The position numbers and the translations under genes are program-made. From Symbiodinium natans (lineage: Eukaryota > Sar > Dinophyceae > Suessiales > Symbiodiniaceae): 64,000 nt of DNA. The notes beneath the pieces were generated by a model that was not told the DNA's origin, made no database searches, and saw only the letters and a program-made list of their open reading frames with translations. Location: NCBI GenBank assembly GCA_905221605.1, contig CAJNDS010000027.1:32501-96500 (forward strand), read 5' to 3'. Shown in pieces: positions 10,591 to 21,898 of the stretch (positions are counted from its first letter, which is position 1; every line of letters begins with the position of its first letter).

Positions 10591-11620
10591 GCGGCTGCGA
10601 CGCCGGCCTCTGAGGGCTCGGCAGCCTCGGCTGCACAGTTTCCGCCACCTGGGGCAGCGGGCTCAGCGGAGGGTTTAGGGTTTAGGGTTTAGGGTTTAGG
10701 GTTGAGGGTTGACAGGGGGCCCAGTCAGTAAGCTAAACACAAGTTGGCGCAGGCCTCCCTGGTCAATGTCAACGAGCAGCCTGAGGAAGACGAGGACTTT
10801 AAGCCAGACCCTAAACCCTAAACCCCTTAACCCCTAAACCACGCCAAGTCGTATAAACTTTGCAGCTGATGGAAGCAACGCCCAAAAAGCACCATGGAAC
10901 AGTGATGGAAGGGGGGGCTTACGATAGTAGGAGGTACCTTCTTGGGGTCGGATCCTACTATCTGGGGTCTATATTAGGGGTCCCTTGTGATCGTAAACCC
11001 CCTGTGTAAACGAGGACCTCATCTTTTGTCTGAACGAGCTCCTCAAGCTTCAGGCCTACATTTTGGAGAGGGCTGCCTAGTTGCGAAATTGCCCAAAATG
11101 AGTTTCTCGGTCTCTGCATGGTCGTCCCTTTTGCACATTCCCTGTTGCGACCACGACCGTGTACATTCAGGGTACCCGCGACATACCCTAACTCACATCC
11201 TGTGCAGGTTTCGATTTCCAGCTCGCTGGAAGTTGCCTCGTTGGCTTTCCGGCATGCGGACCGCCACTTGATCAGGGCTTGTTCGAGTTTAGGGGTTTAG
11301 CGTTTAGGGTTCAGGGTGGCGGGGGAGGGGGGGGGGGGGGGTTGCGGTGGCCTCATTTCGAGCAGCCGCAGGTTACATGGCCTGCCACACACGGCACCAT
11401 CCTGTCATCCTTCCCACCAGGACACAGACCTGTCTGACAGCATCCGCCGAGCCTTCAATGAGGCCAGCTAGATCCACGCCATCGTAGCAGAGGCCTGTCT
11501 AAGTCCTGTCGTCCGATTCAGGCGAACACGCTCTCTGCGAAAGCCGCCGCTGCCGTCGCTGGCTACGCCCAGGTGGCCCAGCAGGCCTCCAGCCTTTACT
11601 CCGCTACAAGAACATTCTGA
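10591..11620 (+). CDS. Ala-rich protein, C-terminal four exons; telomeric repeat forms part of an intron
   Basis: Exons 10591-10672, 10733-10794, 11421-11462 and 11522-11620 join in phase (285 nt) to TGA at 11618-11620. Residues include PASEGSAASAAQF, then KHKLAQASLVNVNEQPEEDE, DTDLSDSIRRAFNE and SAKAAAAVAGYAQVAQQASS. The C-terminus is Ala-rich and helical. Intron 1 is only 60 nt: it begins GTTTAGGG, so its donor is the first unit of a telomeric array, and ends GTAAG. Intron 2 starts GA (GAG|GAC / CAG|GAC) and carries a family I element. Intron 3 starts GC. Upstream exons are unresolved. I recognise no family. Confidence 0.6.
10673..10708 (+). repeat. TTTAGGG repeats forming the 5' half of a 60-nt intron
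   Basis: The array begins exactly at the inferred donor (GGAGG|GTTTAGGG) of the intron 10673-10732. Confidence 0.85.
10914..11003. mobile_element. MITE-like element, family I, in intron
   Basis: Left end GGGGGGGCTTACGATAGTAG, with AGGTACC following; right end GATCGTAAACCCCC, its inverted counterpart. It shares GGATCCTACTAT and GGGGTCTATAT with the copy at 30640. Located in intron 10795-11420. Confidence 0.65.
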
Positions 11621-13275
11621 ACTGGGGCAGCTGGAGGGAGTGTTGAACTACCTGCAAATACTCCCGGCAGGTACCCCAGTCCGAAATGTGTGGATTTCAT
11701 ATTTGTATCTCATGCTTTCATGATTTTGTCTTGCTTATCATTTTCGAATTTATTACAGGCACTTTCAGAAAGGTGTGTCCTTGGGGTTTTCTTTATCTTT
11801 TGTTATCTTTTTTAGATGATCATGTTTGAAACATTCTTCATCTTACCTTAACTTACCTTTATTTGCAGGATCAGGTTTTTTCTCCAATCTTCGCGGGGGT
11901 CAGAGAGGGCAAGCGGCTAGCCTAGTTCACCATGTTGCGTGAAGGGTTGTGACTACAGTGGTGACGAGTAAATAGCCTTACTTTCAAAACCCGCGCACAT
12001 CTCACGGCTCAAAATGATGACTATCCGGATGACAAGCGCATCAAGCAGTCGCGCCAAAGTGGTGTAGAAAGTGCATGATTCTGCAACTGTGTTCGAGCAA
12101 AATGCGTGAAATCTGCCTGGCGCTGCCGATGACGAACAAGTCGAAGCAGCAATCGAAGAAATTGTAGGTCTAAATGCACCAGAACTATCAAACCGATACT
12201 AGTAGTAAACACAGAAGACATTCAGAATAATGTGGCAATACTGCTGCCATCTGGAAAGCTCCCCTGTCATCTCGGCATCAATCTCCTTAATGTTGGACGC
12301 GCTTTCGCTACAGGGGCCGCAAAAAAGGTGTTCTTCCGGAAAACTTCCCCTTAAACCCTAAACCCTAAACCCATAGGGGACCCATTGATGAGGGTGGTCC
12401 GCAATTTTGCGAAGTGTGCGGCCCAAAGATAAAGGGCGGGGGGCCGGGGAGCCGAACAAGAAAGTCCCCGGAATTATCTGGTGTCCGGCTTTATTTAAGT
12501 TAATTTTAAAATTTCATAATTTGCGAAACCCAAACAATTTTCCAAGGGAGTAGCCCACGAGCTGCCCTGATTCGCTTTTAGTAGTTTTTTTTCGGTTACC
12601 CGCATTAATCCGCAGCCTTCCTGGCCAGGGAGCTACAAAGCCTGGAAAGCTTAGACCCACCCCCAGCCCCGGTCCCAGCCCATAGAGAAAACCCCAATTT
12701 TTTTGTTTGGGGGGGGGGGGGACCCCTGGACACGAAAGCGACTCCAACAGTACGTGCCTTAAGACAGCAGAGTCCTGCCTTTCAAGACCGTTAGGCCGTT
12801 AGGTGTCAGGACACGTCAGGACCAATAAGGGCAAGAAAGAACCACGCCGCCCCCCTCCCGCTCCCACACCCTCCCTGTGTCTGGTACAATCGCAGCAAGG
12901 CGACCATGCGTTTCAGCCATCCATGGGCGTACTGTAGATTGTTGTTGGGCTTGAGGAGCGTCGCGAAGTCGCGGCGTTCAACAGGCTACATTTGCTGGCG
13001 CTGTGGCCCTTCAGGGGCTTTCGAGGGGCCTTCGAGGAGAAAAAAAAGTCTGTTTTGTTCTCTGTCAGGTCAAACCCATGCACACCCCAAATCCTAGAGT
13101 CTTGAAGATTATTCAGATTCAGAGTCGGGTAACAGAAACTTGATTTCCGAAGTCAAACCCGCGCAGATCCGACAGGCAATTTCAAGCTGGGCTTTTAGGG
13201 GAGGGAGAGACAGCTCATGTACATTCGCCATGTGGTCCTGTGAGCTTGCAAAGCAGTCCTGTGTTTTGTCTGCAG
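11621..13275. other. Mostly non-coding; weak exon candidates only
   Basis: Runs of poly-G/C (11330, 12709) and a short C-strand telomeric patch (12353-12372). One coding-like frame near 12128-12200 reads DDEQVEAAIEEIVGLNAPEL and another near 12208-12330 reads VAILLPSGKLPCHLGINLL. I cannot join them to anything or assign a family. Nothing else supported. Confidence 0.4.
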
Positions 13276-13545
13276 GTGAGTCGCAACATTCTTCCCGACC
13301 TGAAGCTAGCCATTCAGGAGCTTCTGCTCAATGGCAATGGCCCTGATGCGATACACAAGTCCTGCGCTTGTCTTTGCATAACCAGGAGAAGGAACCGAAC
13401 TTAGCTGTAAGCCTGCAAGGATCTCGGGAGCTGCGTCATTCGCTAAAGTTTTGGGGTTCAGATTCTTCACTGCGGAATGAGGCTTGGCATTGTCAAAGAG
13501 TGGGTCAGCAACATGAAGAAGGACCTTGCATCGACTGCTGCGTGA
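13276..13545 (+). CDS. Two terminal exons of an unknown gene (GA-AG intron)
   Basis: Exon 13276-13349 follows TCTGCAG and encodes VSRNILPDLKLAIQELLL then NGNGPDA. Exon 13482-13545 encodes LGIVKEWVSNMKKDLASTAA and a TGA. The phase (GC|G) fits only if the intron starts GATACA at 13350 and ends ATGAG at 13481. The product looks helical and soluble. I do not recognise it. A C-strand telomeric patch begins right after the stop (13547-13578). Upstream exons were not found. Confidence 0.5.
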
Positions 13546-14081
13546 GAAACCCTAAACCCTAAACCCTAAACCCTAAACAGGTATGCTGGTCACAGCTCTT
13601 GAGAACATGAATGCAGGATGGGGAGCAAATCCAACAGCACTACAGCTGCTTGCAGCAGGAGCTGAGTTCCTTCAGTATTGGCACTTGCACTGAACCTAAA
13701 GCCTAGAACCCGAACCCCAGTGCCGCACATTCTCCTTCCCTGCGAGTCCGTGCAAACCCTCATCCTCGGTGCTCAGCGAGCAAAGAGTGGCTTGGTCTTC
13801 TTTGGTGAGAGTCGTTTTGGCTTGCTACAGCATGCCGGATGAGTACAGCATGCCCAAATGCCTCCCTAAACCCTAAATCCCGAAACACTATTCCTACTGC
13901 CTACCTATAACGAGGCAGTGCTGACCAGCGACTGGCGGCAACTCTACAAGAGCAGGTTCCAGGGCTTAGGGTTGAACATTTAGCCGCCAACGATTGGCCC
14001 CGAATAGATTAATACCGTAAGCACACACTATCAGGCGCCTGTCCTGAACTGGCCTTGATATATATATATATATATATGGGC

Positions 14082-14174
14082 GGTTGTCAAAGTGATGGTC
14101 TCTTTTTGGATCCTTATTATAATGCGGCACCCAATATTTCGGGTACCCCAAAAGGGATCATAATCTTGACAACC
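14082..14174. mobile_element. Small inverted-repeat element
   Basis: The ends are perfect inverted repeats (GGTTGTCAA ... TTGACAACC), and the next 20 or so bases are imperfectly complementary (TCTCTTTTTGGATC against the complement of CCAAAAGGGATCAT). It sits next to a TA run. About 93 bp, no ORF. Confidence 0.5.
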
Positions 14175-14617
14175 ACCCCTATGCAGGGGCAGGAGTTCAT
14201 ATGTTCCTTGTGGCACAGGTCGCCGACATGGATGGAGACTTGCCAGGGCTTCCTGGAGGGTTTGGCCCTCCCTCTCTCGCCCTCGAAGGCCTGCTTTAGG
14301 GGCATTTTGGGGGGGGCATTTTTGGGGCATTTTTGGGGTATTTGGGGTACTTAGGGTATCTAGTGTATTTTGGGCAAGTTCTTCAGAACTGTTGTTTCTT
14401 GGTGGAGGAAAATGCTCATGGAAGCCTGTTTTGTGAGAAGAGAATCAGGAGGGCACGAGGAGAAGAAGACCAGCGAAGGCCTTGCTGACTTGCATCTGCG
14501 AGATGTGTGGTGGAGTAGGAATGGACACGATCTTCCCTAAACCCGGAAACCTAAACCCCTAAACCCTGTCGAAAAGTTCGAAGGGTCCCTCTTTGAAACT
14601 TCTCACATGCTCCTGTA

Positions 14618-14676
14618 ACCCTAAACCCTAAACCCTAAACCCTAAACCCTAAACCCTAAACCCTAAACCCTAAACC
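14618..14676 (-). repeat. CCCTAAA array
   Basis: About 8 units, ending 18 bases before an exon acceptor (TTTGCCAG at 14693). Confidence 0.95.
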
Positions 14677-14693
14677 TTATGTCTCTTTGCCAG

Positions 14694-14791
14694 GCCTGGG
14701 CAATGTGGCAAGCCAGCGGCCCGAAGTGATTGTTGCCGGAGGCGCGCAGACCCCGAAACTCTACCTTGGGGACCCGGTGAACCTGGAAGGG
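14694..14791 (+). CDS. Exon island between two telomeric arrays
   Basis: Open frame LGNVASQRPEVIVAGGAQ then TPKLYLGDPVNLEG between acceptor TTTGCCAG and a donor GTTTAG that is the first unit of the downstream array. It begins in phase 1 and ends in phase 0. Composition is coding-like. Family not recognised and flanking exons not identified. Confidence 0.45.
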
Positions 14792-14846
14792 GTTTAGGGT
14801 TTAGGGTTTAGGGTTTAGGGTCTAGGGTTTAGGGTTTAGGGTTTCG
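14792..14846 (+). repeat. TTTAGGG array starting at an exon end
   Basis: About 8 units. The first G|GTTTAG could act as the 5' splice site of the exon ending at 14791. Confidence 0.9.
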
Positions 14847-15885
14847 AGAGTCGTATGGGGCACGTGATCCTACGAAAAGGGTTCCTGTGGTCCCCGGGGT
14901 GTAGTATTGGTCTGTGAGTCGACTGGGTCTCAGTTCACTGTGCAGCTTGCAGGAAGTTCTGTTCCACAATCCTTGGCGCCTCAAGTACCACAGCCTCAGC
15001 CAGGCCTAACCCCTCTGCTGGTTCAGGAGGCAGCTTGAATCTTGTTTCTGAGCGCTTCGATTCACAGGCAAGAACGAGACCACATTGAGTGTGCCGCTAC
15101 CTGGCTGAGTTGGAGGACACTTACGATTTAAACCCTCAACCCTCAACAGCCCTCACCGCACATCCTGCCTTGAACACCCACAAAGCAGCCCAGGTGATTG
15201 TAGGGTTTCGGGTTTAGGGTTTGTACCGATGATACATGTTTAGATGGGGAGTCCTGTGCACCCAAGCTAGCCGAAACAGATATTGGCAACGCCCTGCTTA
15301 CACTGCGATTTCTTGGCTGGATGGCAGACTCAGGTTCAGCATGAACATGTGGACAAGGCCTGTCCTGGTGAAACATGTTGCAGCCACGGCAACATTCGCT
15401 GGCATCGAGAGTCGAGAGGCACTTGTTTGATCAGCTGTCGGGCCTTCCAGAAGAAGGCCTGGGGCATTTACTCATCAGATGTACTTCAGCTGTTTCGGGA
15501 TCGTAGCGTGCATGCCATAGACTTTCCCAGGCAAGAAGCCGCTGCGGCCAGGAGAACGACAGCATGTCAGCTCAGTTCGTGTCTGTGGAACCGGTGGAAC
15601 CGGCCATTATAGCCGCGCAACCCCTTCAACCTGCCCTTTCTAGGGCTTCTGAAGGGGCTGTAACAGGCATCATAGCCCATGTTAGAGGCTTCGAAAGTGT
15701 GAGTGTGAAATCCACGGGACGGCACTTGAGGAGGAAAGGAGGGAAGAAAGGGAGTGCAGGGAAAGGAAGGAATGAGGCAAGGAAATGAAGAACAGAAGGA
15801 AGCGATGGAAGGACGGGAAGCAAAGGAACGAAGGGAAGGACTCGAAGGACAGAAGCCAAACCCCGCAGCAGCAGTAGCAGCAGCA
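14847..15885. other. Weak exon candidates
   Basis: Near 15405-15480 a frame reads RHLFDQLSGLPEEGLGHLLI, which looks coding, but I cannot place its boundaries. 15720-15860 is purine-rich. No supported gene. Confidence 0.35.
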
Positions 15886-16022
15886 GCAGCAACAACAAGA
15901 GCAAGAACAAGAACAAGAACAAGAACAAGAACAAGAACAAGAACAAGAACAAGAACAAGAACAAGAACAAGAACAAGAACAAGAACAATAATAATAACAA
16001 TAACAATAACAATAACAAGAAG
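15872..16022 (+). repeat. CAG then AAGAAC hexanucleotide microsatellite
   Basis: GCAGCA units pass into about 15 tandem AAGAAC units and then AATAAC units. Long ORFs on both strands here (poly-Leu/Phe on -, Arg/Thr on +) are by-products of the repeat. Confidence 0.95.
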
Positions 16023-17039
16023 AACAAGGTCGCGGCTTCGTAACGGTCCGCATGCTTTTCTTTATGTGATATGTCGAAAACACTTGCAGGCATGGTAAAC
16101 TTCAGCATGCGGGGCCTGGGGCGGGGTCACAGACCCCTTTCGTAAAGCGCGATTTTGCTGTTTTGTGCGTTTTCTGCAAAATCGCGTGTTCCCTTGGCTT
16201 TTTAGTCTTCAGGCGTCGTGAAATTAACTTTTTGCGGTCGAGAATTTCGCTTCTGAAAATGAGTGGTTTTCGCGCACGCGCAGGTTTTTCGGGTGTTTTT
16301 TTGGACGTACATTCTTGGTCGCAATTGGGTTTTCGCGCGGTTTTTTTGACACCACATGCAGAAATTGTATTTTTAAAGGACTTCTGAGGGCCAAAGCTAC
16401 GTGTATGTGGCTTTTTTACCGCTTTGGCAAGTCTGGCATGGATGCTCTGGCCATTCGCACGCACTGGTAACACGGACTTTCTCATCGGGCGGACATGGAT
16501 GCTCTGGCCATTCGCAGCTGCTGCAATTGCAGCATCTGCATGTGCAACACTAACAATAACTAAAGCAGCAGCAACACTGACACCAAGGAATAAGTCGAAG
16601 AAGAATGCAGCAATGGCAACGGCAACCACAACCATTACGACGACTACGACGGCTACTACCGAAAGAGAGCAATACAGAGAGAACGAACAGTACACACATC
16701 AAGAACGGCAGAGTATTTATCGAGGAAATCACGTTTTCCGATCGAAGCATAAGTGAAAGAAAAGATGTCATAAAAAACAAACCCAAGGACCCAAGCAAAA
16801 AAGAAATTCGACGCCCCATAACGAGAAACAAAAGACCCTAGGAAGACCCGACCCAGTACAAAGGACCCTTCAGGAATTGATTATGCGAATGGCCCTGCGT
16901 GGAAGGAGCTGGCGATGCCAGCAACTTGCCGCTGGCAGACAACTTGGAGGCTGATGCAGTCATGGATTGCAAGGTTTTGGGGTTTTCGTTGCTTTGAATG
17001 TTTTGTTTGTTCTTGTTTTTGCTATGTTTTGGCGTCCAC
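16023..17039. other. T-rich then CAA/ACG-rich non-coding stretch
   Basis: No supported gene. A 22-base block beginning ATGGATGCTCTGGCC is duplicated 57 bases apart (16438 and 16495). A 197-aa minus-strand ORF here is low-complexity and starts in the simple repeat. Confidence 0.4.
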
Positions 17040-17111
17040 TGGGCTTCTGTTACTCCTCCCAAGTCTCTCCGAGCCTGGGGCGTATTGCTTTGGGAGGTCA
17101 TGCTTCCAGGC
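17040..17111 (+). CDS. Possible exon of a tyrosine-kinase-like domain
   Basis: A frame reads SLRAWGVLLWEVMLPG, matching the pattern (W/F)GVLLWE of kinase subdomain IX, and ends in CTTCCAG next to a GC donor. No other kinase motif is visible within 2 kb on either side. It is either a lone exon, a remnant, or chance. Confidence 0.25.
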
Positions 17112-17313
17112 ATGCTTGGCTCTGTCTGGCAGGAGTGGAAGTCTGACGTGCTGGACTTGCTGTTCATGGCCAGTCGCCAAGCCAGCTACTGTTTTTTGGA
17201 TCTTATGGAAGTTCGGGCCATGTATCCACGGAGACACATCGCGAGCCCAGGCACCCGGTATGGGACAGAAATCCCTTCCAAAGCCGGAACCCTTCCAGCC
17301 TCCTCAGGCCGTT

Positions 17314-17354
17314 TAGGGTTTGGGGTTTAGGGTTTAGGGTTTAGGGTTTAGGGC
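17314..17354 (+). repeat. Short TTTAGGG array
   Basis: About 5 units on the G strand. Confidence 0.9.
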
Positions 17355-17855
17355 TGTTGTGCCGATTGGGCAGATGGTAGACTTGGGCAGGCTTTGCCAC
17401 GAGTGGACTCTTCTTCTCACGAGGTCATTAACTCTGCCGAGGACTCTGCCAATCTCCCCGAGATTTTTTTAAGTTATTTAAACCATTTAAACTATATAAA
17501 CTATTTAACTTACTAAACCATTTAAGTGAATTTCCAGAGCATGAGATGTTGGTGCAGACTCAGGCAGAGCAGACTGAGCCCAGCCTGCAGTCAAGCATCT
17601 CTCGAGGCAAGGAAAGGGCTAAGTTGTAGCTGTGGGCCCTTTCAGGCAGATCAATATTTTCTCGACTCATATTTAATCTCAATATTAATACGAGTATTCA
17701 TGTTTTTCTATGAATGATACAATGGTACTGTTCATATTAGTGTTAATGTTACGTTAAGATGAAGTGTCCTAAAGAGCCCCCCCGCATCCTCTCCGCTACT
17801 TTGTAAGCAATTTGCAGGCCATGCCGAGAGCTCCGTCGAGGTGCGAGATACCCCA

Positions 17856-17988
17856 AAACCCTAAACCCTAAACCCTCAACCCTCAACCCTCAACTCTCAA
17901 CCCTAAACCCTAAACCCTAAACCCTAAACCCTAAACCCTAAACCCTAAACCCTAAACCCTAAACCCTAAACCCTAAACCCTAAACCTG
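17856..17988 (-). repeat. CCCTAAA array with CCCTCAA variants
   Basis: About 19 units; the first part is CCCTCAA, the rest canonical. A degenerate G-strand stretch with units such as GGGTTTAAGGTTTCGG follows at 18045-18130. Confidence 0.95.
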
Positions 17989-18235
17989 CGTGATGGCACC
18001 ACCCCAATGCAGTTTCCAAAAGTCGCGGGCTGTCAAGGTGTGAGGGTAACAGGGTTTCAGGCTTGAGGGTTTAAGGTTTCGGGTTTGAGGGTTTAAGGTT
18101 TATAGGTATGAGGGTTTAGGGTTTAGAGTTGAGTTTTTTCTTTTTTCTGGGGGACGTCTTGTGAGAGTCTTTTTTGCACATTGCCAGAACATGCCAAAAA
18201 CAGGACAGTTGAATGTAACGCTGTGTGTGTTGCAG

Positions 18236-18403
18236 GATGTCAACATGGACGAGGCAGACCATGTCATGTTGTGAGTCTATTGGAGAGGCCCAAAATAGAG
18301 GATGCGTCGGAACCTGTCGAAACTTTGAGCAGGATGCGTATGCAGACGCCATCATCCAGTACAACGAGTGTGCCAATGAGAAAGTCAATGCCTCAGCCAC
18401 ATA
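18236..18403 (+). CDS. Last exons of an unknown gene
   Basis: Exon 18236-18270 (DVNMDEADHVM, then a canonical GTGAGT donor) follows TGCAG. A second frame ends QDAYADAIIQYNECANEK, VNASAT and TAA at 18401-18403, beginning after an AG near 18328. The phases do not fit cleanly, so a small exon or another acceptor is missing. Acidic and helical; family unknown. Confidence 0.45.
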
Positions 18404-19489
18404 ACTACCGGCCCTTTATCCGGTTGATCCTCGTGCTCCTCTTCTTTCGCCCACCTCACGACCGCCGGCCTGTTCATTAGCGTGGGGTTTAATGGGCCAC
18501 TCACTGCGTTCACACGCCTTGTAAGACACCTTCGTCTCATGGAAGCTGTGTGTTCGGGTTTACAAGGGGCTTTCGTCATGTTCTCCGGTTGGAGGGCTTT
18601 CTGAATCCCACGTCTTTAATCACTGTAGACTAAACGTGCGCTTCATTGCTTGGATGTAATCTTAGGGGCCTCCAAACAAGCTGCGCCGCGCAAGGGCCAA
18701 CATAAGCAAGTTGCGAGTATCCCAAGCTGAGCAAGCTTGGGGCATAGCAAGGGTGGGCTTGTGGGCTGGGTTTGGGGTTTGGGGTTTAGGGTTTAGGGTT
18801 TAGGGTTTATAGGGTTTATAGGGCTTAGGGTTTCAGTTGCAGTTTAGGGTCTCCGAGAAGAGAAGGTTCTCTGTACTGTAGGCGTTTACTGTGAGGACGT
18901 CATGTTCAGGCTCTGCTGTATGGCTTCAATATGGAAATGTGCTGAAAACTGGGGCTGCAAGGGGGCGTACGTAATTCAAGCAGCGGCACTCGAACAAGGA
19001 GCAACCTAGATTTACAACTATTCTGCTTGTACATTATATATATATATATATACATATATCTTTATATATGCTCGCCCCCCCACCCCCCCCCCCCCAAGAT
19101 CTACGTTTACAGGTTTCCAGAACCCAAAAAAGTCAAAAATGCAAAAATCAGGACGCCCAAAACCCACAAACCAAAAAAAAACAAAACGAATAATACCATT
19201 GTTGAGACTCTTGGAAAGGTGCAACCAAGACAACCCAAACCAAAAAACCGAAAAAAAAAAACACCATCATTTCCGAACTCTTGACGGCAAGGGGAAGTTA
19301 TTCCCTTTGTCCAAGAGTCTCGGAATAATGTTTTTTTTTTTTGTTTGTTTGTTTGTTTTTTTGGCTTCATCTTTCCACGAGTCACAGAACAATGGTTATT
19401 TTGTTTCTTTTTGTTTTGGCTTGTTTTGGTTTGTGGGTTTTTGGGGTTGTCTGATTTTGTTTTTTTTTACATATCTTGTAGAGAAATAG
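18404..19489. other. No gene; G-strand array, TA run and homopolymers
   Basis: Telomeric units at 18774-18835, a TA microsatellite at 19035-19062, poly-C at 19077-19097, then poly-A-rich followed by poly-T-rich sequence (19125-19480) that pairs loosely with itself around CCAAGAGTCT (near 19210 and 19310). Confidence 0.6.
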
Positions 19490-20450
19490 TGCCTGCCCAA
19501 AACCTAGGGAAATGCTGTGCTTTTTTAGATGCATAGTGCCTGTACTAGGCAAATATTGAACAAATACTATATGAAAGAGGTGAGTGAACTATCCTAGCTT
19601 TTGTTCACTCAAAGAATATCTATTGCGAAATATAGCGATTGTGCTCGGCAACCTAGACAAATACTGCAATTTTTGGGACAAAGTGTTTTTTCTAAGCAAA
19701 TCGTTTTGTTTCTAGAGAAGCAATGCTTGTCCCAAGCCCAGGCAAATACTTTTCTAAACACGTAGTGCGGCAAGAATATTGAAGTAATACCATATGAAAG
19801 AGGCTGGCTAGTGAAGTAGCCTAGCCTTATGTCTAAAACGCACAACTCACATAGAGAAGCTTACAAGTACACAGTTCTCCTAGAAACGTGCAACTCTTAA
19901 ACAGCATCGACGAGCTTACAAATACATAATTCTCCCAGAAACGTAAAGTTTTTACACAAACACGACTTCAGCACAACAATTATGCGTACTAGATTTGACT
20001 ATAAAACAAGAAGCTTTCATTACATGATGATGAAACACTGCTCGCGCACTAATTAAATACCACTTGTACAGATTATATTATGTCTAAAACGCACAATTCG
20101 CATTGACAAGCTCAAGAATACATTTTTTTTCTTGGAAACCTATCGGCCTCGTGAAGATCATAGTACTGGGAAGTTCCAAATCCTAAAGCCTTGGGAGAAT
20201 CTCTGGCGACATTTGGACTTTTAGGTTTTCAGGTGTTCGATACAAATAATGCAATTTTCCTAAGCAACGTTTTTTTCCAAGCAAAATGTTGATCAAACAG
20301 ACACATTAGATACTATTGAACCACCTAGTACATATTTTAAAGCACACCAATGCAACAGTGTTGACCCGTGCAGCTTAGCACGTATTTGTTTACTAAGACA
20401 ACAGTTAAAAACACACACACAAAAAACGAGTTTTTTGAGACTGCTATGCC
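19490..20450. other. AT-rich island with diverged internal repeats
   Basis: Composition drops to clearly AT-rich. Motifs recur in diverged copies: CATATGAAAGAGG-type blocks near 19570 and 19790, TGTCTAAAACGCACAA near 19831 and 20082, and TTCTCCTAGAAACGT-type blocks near 19875 and 19930. No convincing ORF. It differs from its surroundings and could be an old insertion or organelle-derived DNA. Confidence 0.5.
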
Positions 20451-20654
20451 TTGCAGGTTTTTGGGCCTTCGGAGTATATAAGGTCACATAATTTTGAACC
20501 GAAATTCGGTTGCAGATTTACAGACTTTTGCATGCATGATGTGTTACGTAAAATAGTCGCGGAAGTACTCGACAAGTACGATTTTATTGGTATTTACAGT
20601 GTTTTCGGCGTGCACTACTTGTACACAAGTGCATGGAAGCAAGCAGAAGAGTAG
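20451..20654 (+). CDS. Hypothetical small ORF / exon
   Basis: Open for 67 codons after TTGCAG, with a coherent second half (DVLRKIVAEVLDKYDFIGIY then SVFGVHYLYTSAWKQAEE). Codon use is AT-rich like the island. Unknown family; it may be an exon rather than a whole gene. Confidence 0.3.
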   Translation: MQVFGPSEYIRSHNFEPKFGCRFTDFCMHDVLRKIVAEVLDKYDFIGIYSVFGVHYLYTSAWKQAEE

Positions 20655-21604
20655 TGTAGACCAGGAGGGTGTAGATCTTGGGGGGGGGGGGGGGTGACCA
20701 TATATATATATATATGTTTCAGGTATTAGATGGCACAAAACATGTATTGTATATAGAACACATATTACATATAGTATACTCATAGTTAGAAATATGCAAC
20801 AACATGTATCAGGCATTTATATGTGTATATATAGTATTATATATATATTCATATATAGAGTGTCAGTAATATTAGCATACTATATAGAACAATACTTTCC
20901 GTATAGCATCTAATCTGTTCTGACACACAGACATATGTATATACACTCTGTCTTTCAATATATACATATACAAGCATAACATATCACATGCAGCAATAGT
21001 AATCTTATTAGTAATGGTAACAGTCAGAGTTGTAGTAATAGTCATATGATACATATACATATATATATATACATATATGTACATCCATGTAACACCTTGA
21101 GACCCTGCAAACCTAGCGCGCTGGAATTCGATGTAGCAGAGCCTTCGTAGGGTCGGATCTGAGTTGATTTTCGGGATCGTATACGAGAGACATGGAGCAC
21201 TACTTCAACTGAGGGATGACGAGACGCCAGCATCCAAACCTTGCAATCCGTGGGTTCCCGCAAATGTTCGCTTCACCGACTGGCATGCGAAGTTCATGGA
21301 GGGTTTAGTAGGGTTTGAACCACAGTAGATGCATCAATGCTGCCGAGAAACGCAGGGCGATGCTGAGTAATGCTAGAAGCAAGAGTAAGGCTAGAAGTAC
21401 TCCGATTAAAAGTGGACAGTCATGGCGCCTGAGGAATTTGTCAAAAACACCTCGGGTTGTCTCATTCGAGCTCTTCGGGAGCTGAAGCGCGTGGACGAGA
21501 TCCTTCAGGCGCCACTTTTTCAGGGCTGAGACAAGCTTGGGGCGTCTGCTTTCTTTCTTCATCCCTCGCTGCTTTGCTAGGGCTGCTCAGCATTCTGGGC
21601 GAAC
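20655..21604. other. AT microsatellites and unassigned sequence
   Basis: TA-type runs at 20699-20716, 20815-20875 and 21040-21080, with poly-G at 20680-20694. A minus-strand frame near 21305-21562 has a Leu-rich stretch but no other support. Confidence 0.5.
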
Positions 21605-21867
21605 ATGGATGGCACTGTACAGAAACTTGCTCAGATGAAGGACGCCTGGCACCACGCCCTCGCATGTGCACATTGCATGCTGCGTTTCTGATCGCAGGAG
21701 CACACTGAATGTCTCGTCAACTTCGCCAACAGCAGCAAGCTCCTGCGTGCGCGAAGCCTATGCAGCGCATTGCAGTGCTCCACCAATTCCTGGCGCGTAA
21801 GTCTTCTCGCTCGCGTCCTTCTTTGTGCTTGTGTATATACATATTAGACTTCATATATATATATATA

Positions 21868-21898
<31 letters not shown>

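Larger units (their letters stand above)
13581..14693. other. Non-coding stretch with TA run, hairpin element and telomeric array
   Basis: TA microsatellite at 14058-14076, an inverted-repeat element at 14082-14174 (listed separately), and a CCCTAAA array at 14618-14676. Small ORFs around 14190-14310 overlap on both strands and are not convincing. Confidence 0.5.

Noticed and set aside
12115..12200. LepA/EF4-like segment (EAAIEEIVGLNAPE)
   Set aside because: The resemblance is limited to about 14 residues and no G-domain motif is nearby.
15626..16108. Minus-strand Leu/Phe-rich membrane-like ORF
   Set aside because: Produced by the AAGAAC hexanucleotide repeat; no unique sequence supports it.
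16102..16695. 197-aa minus-strand ORF with hydrophobic start and basic tail
   Set aside because: The start lies in CAA/ACG simple sequence, a 22-base duplication is inside it, and there is no domain or splice support.
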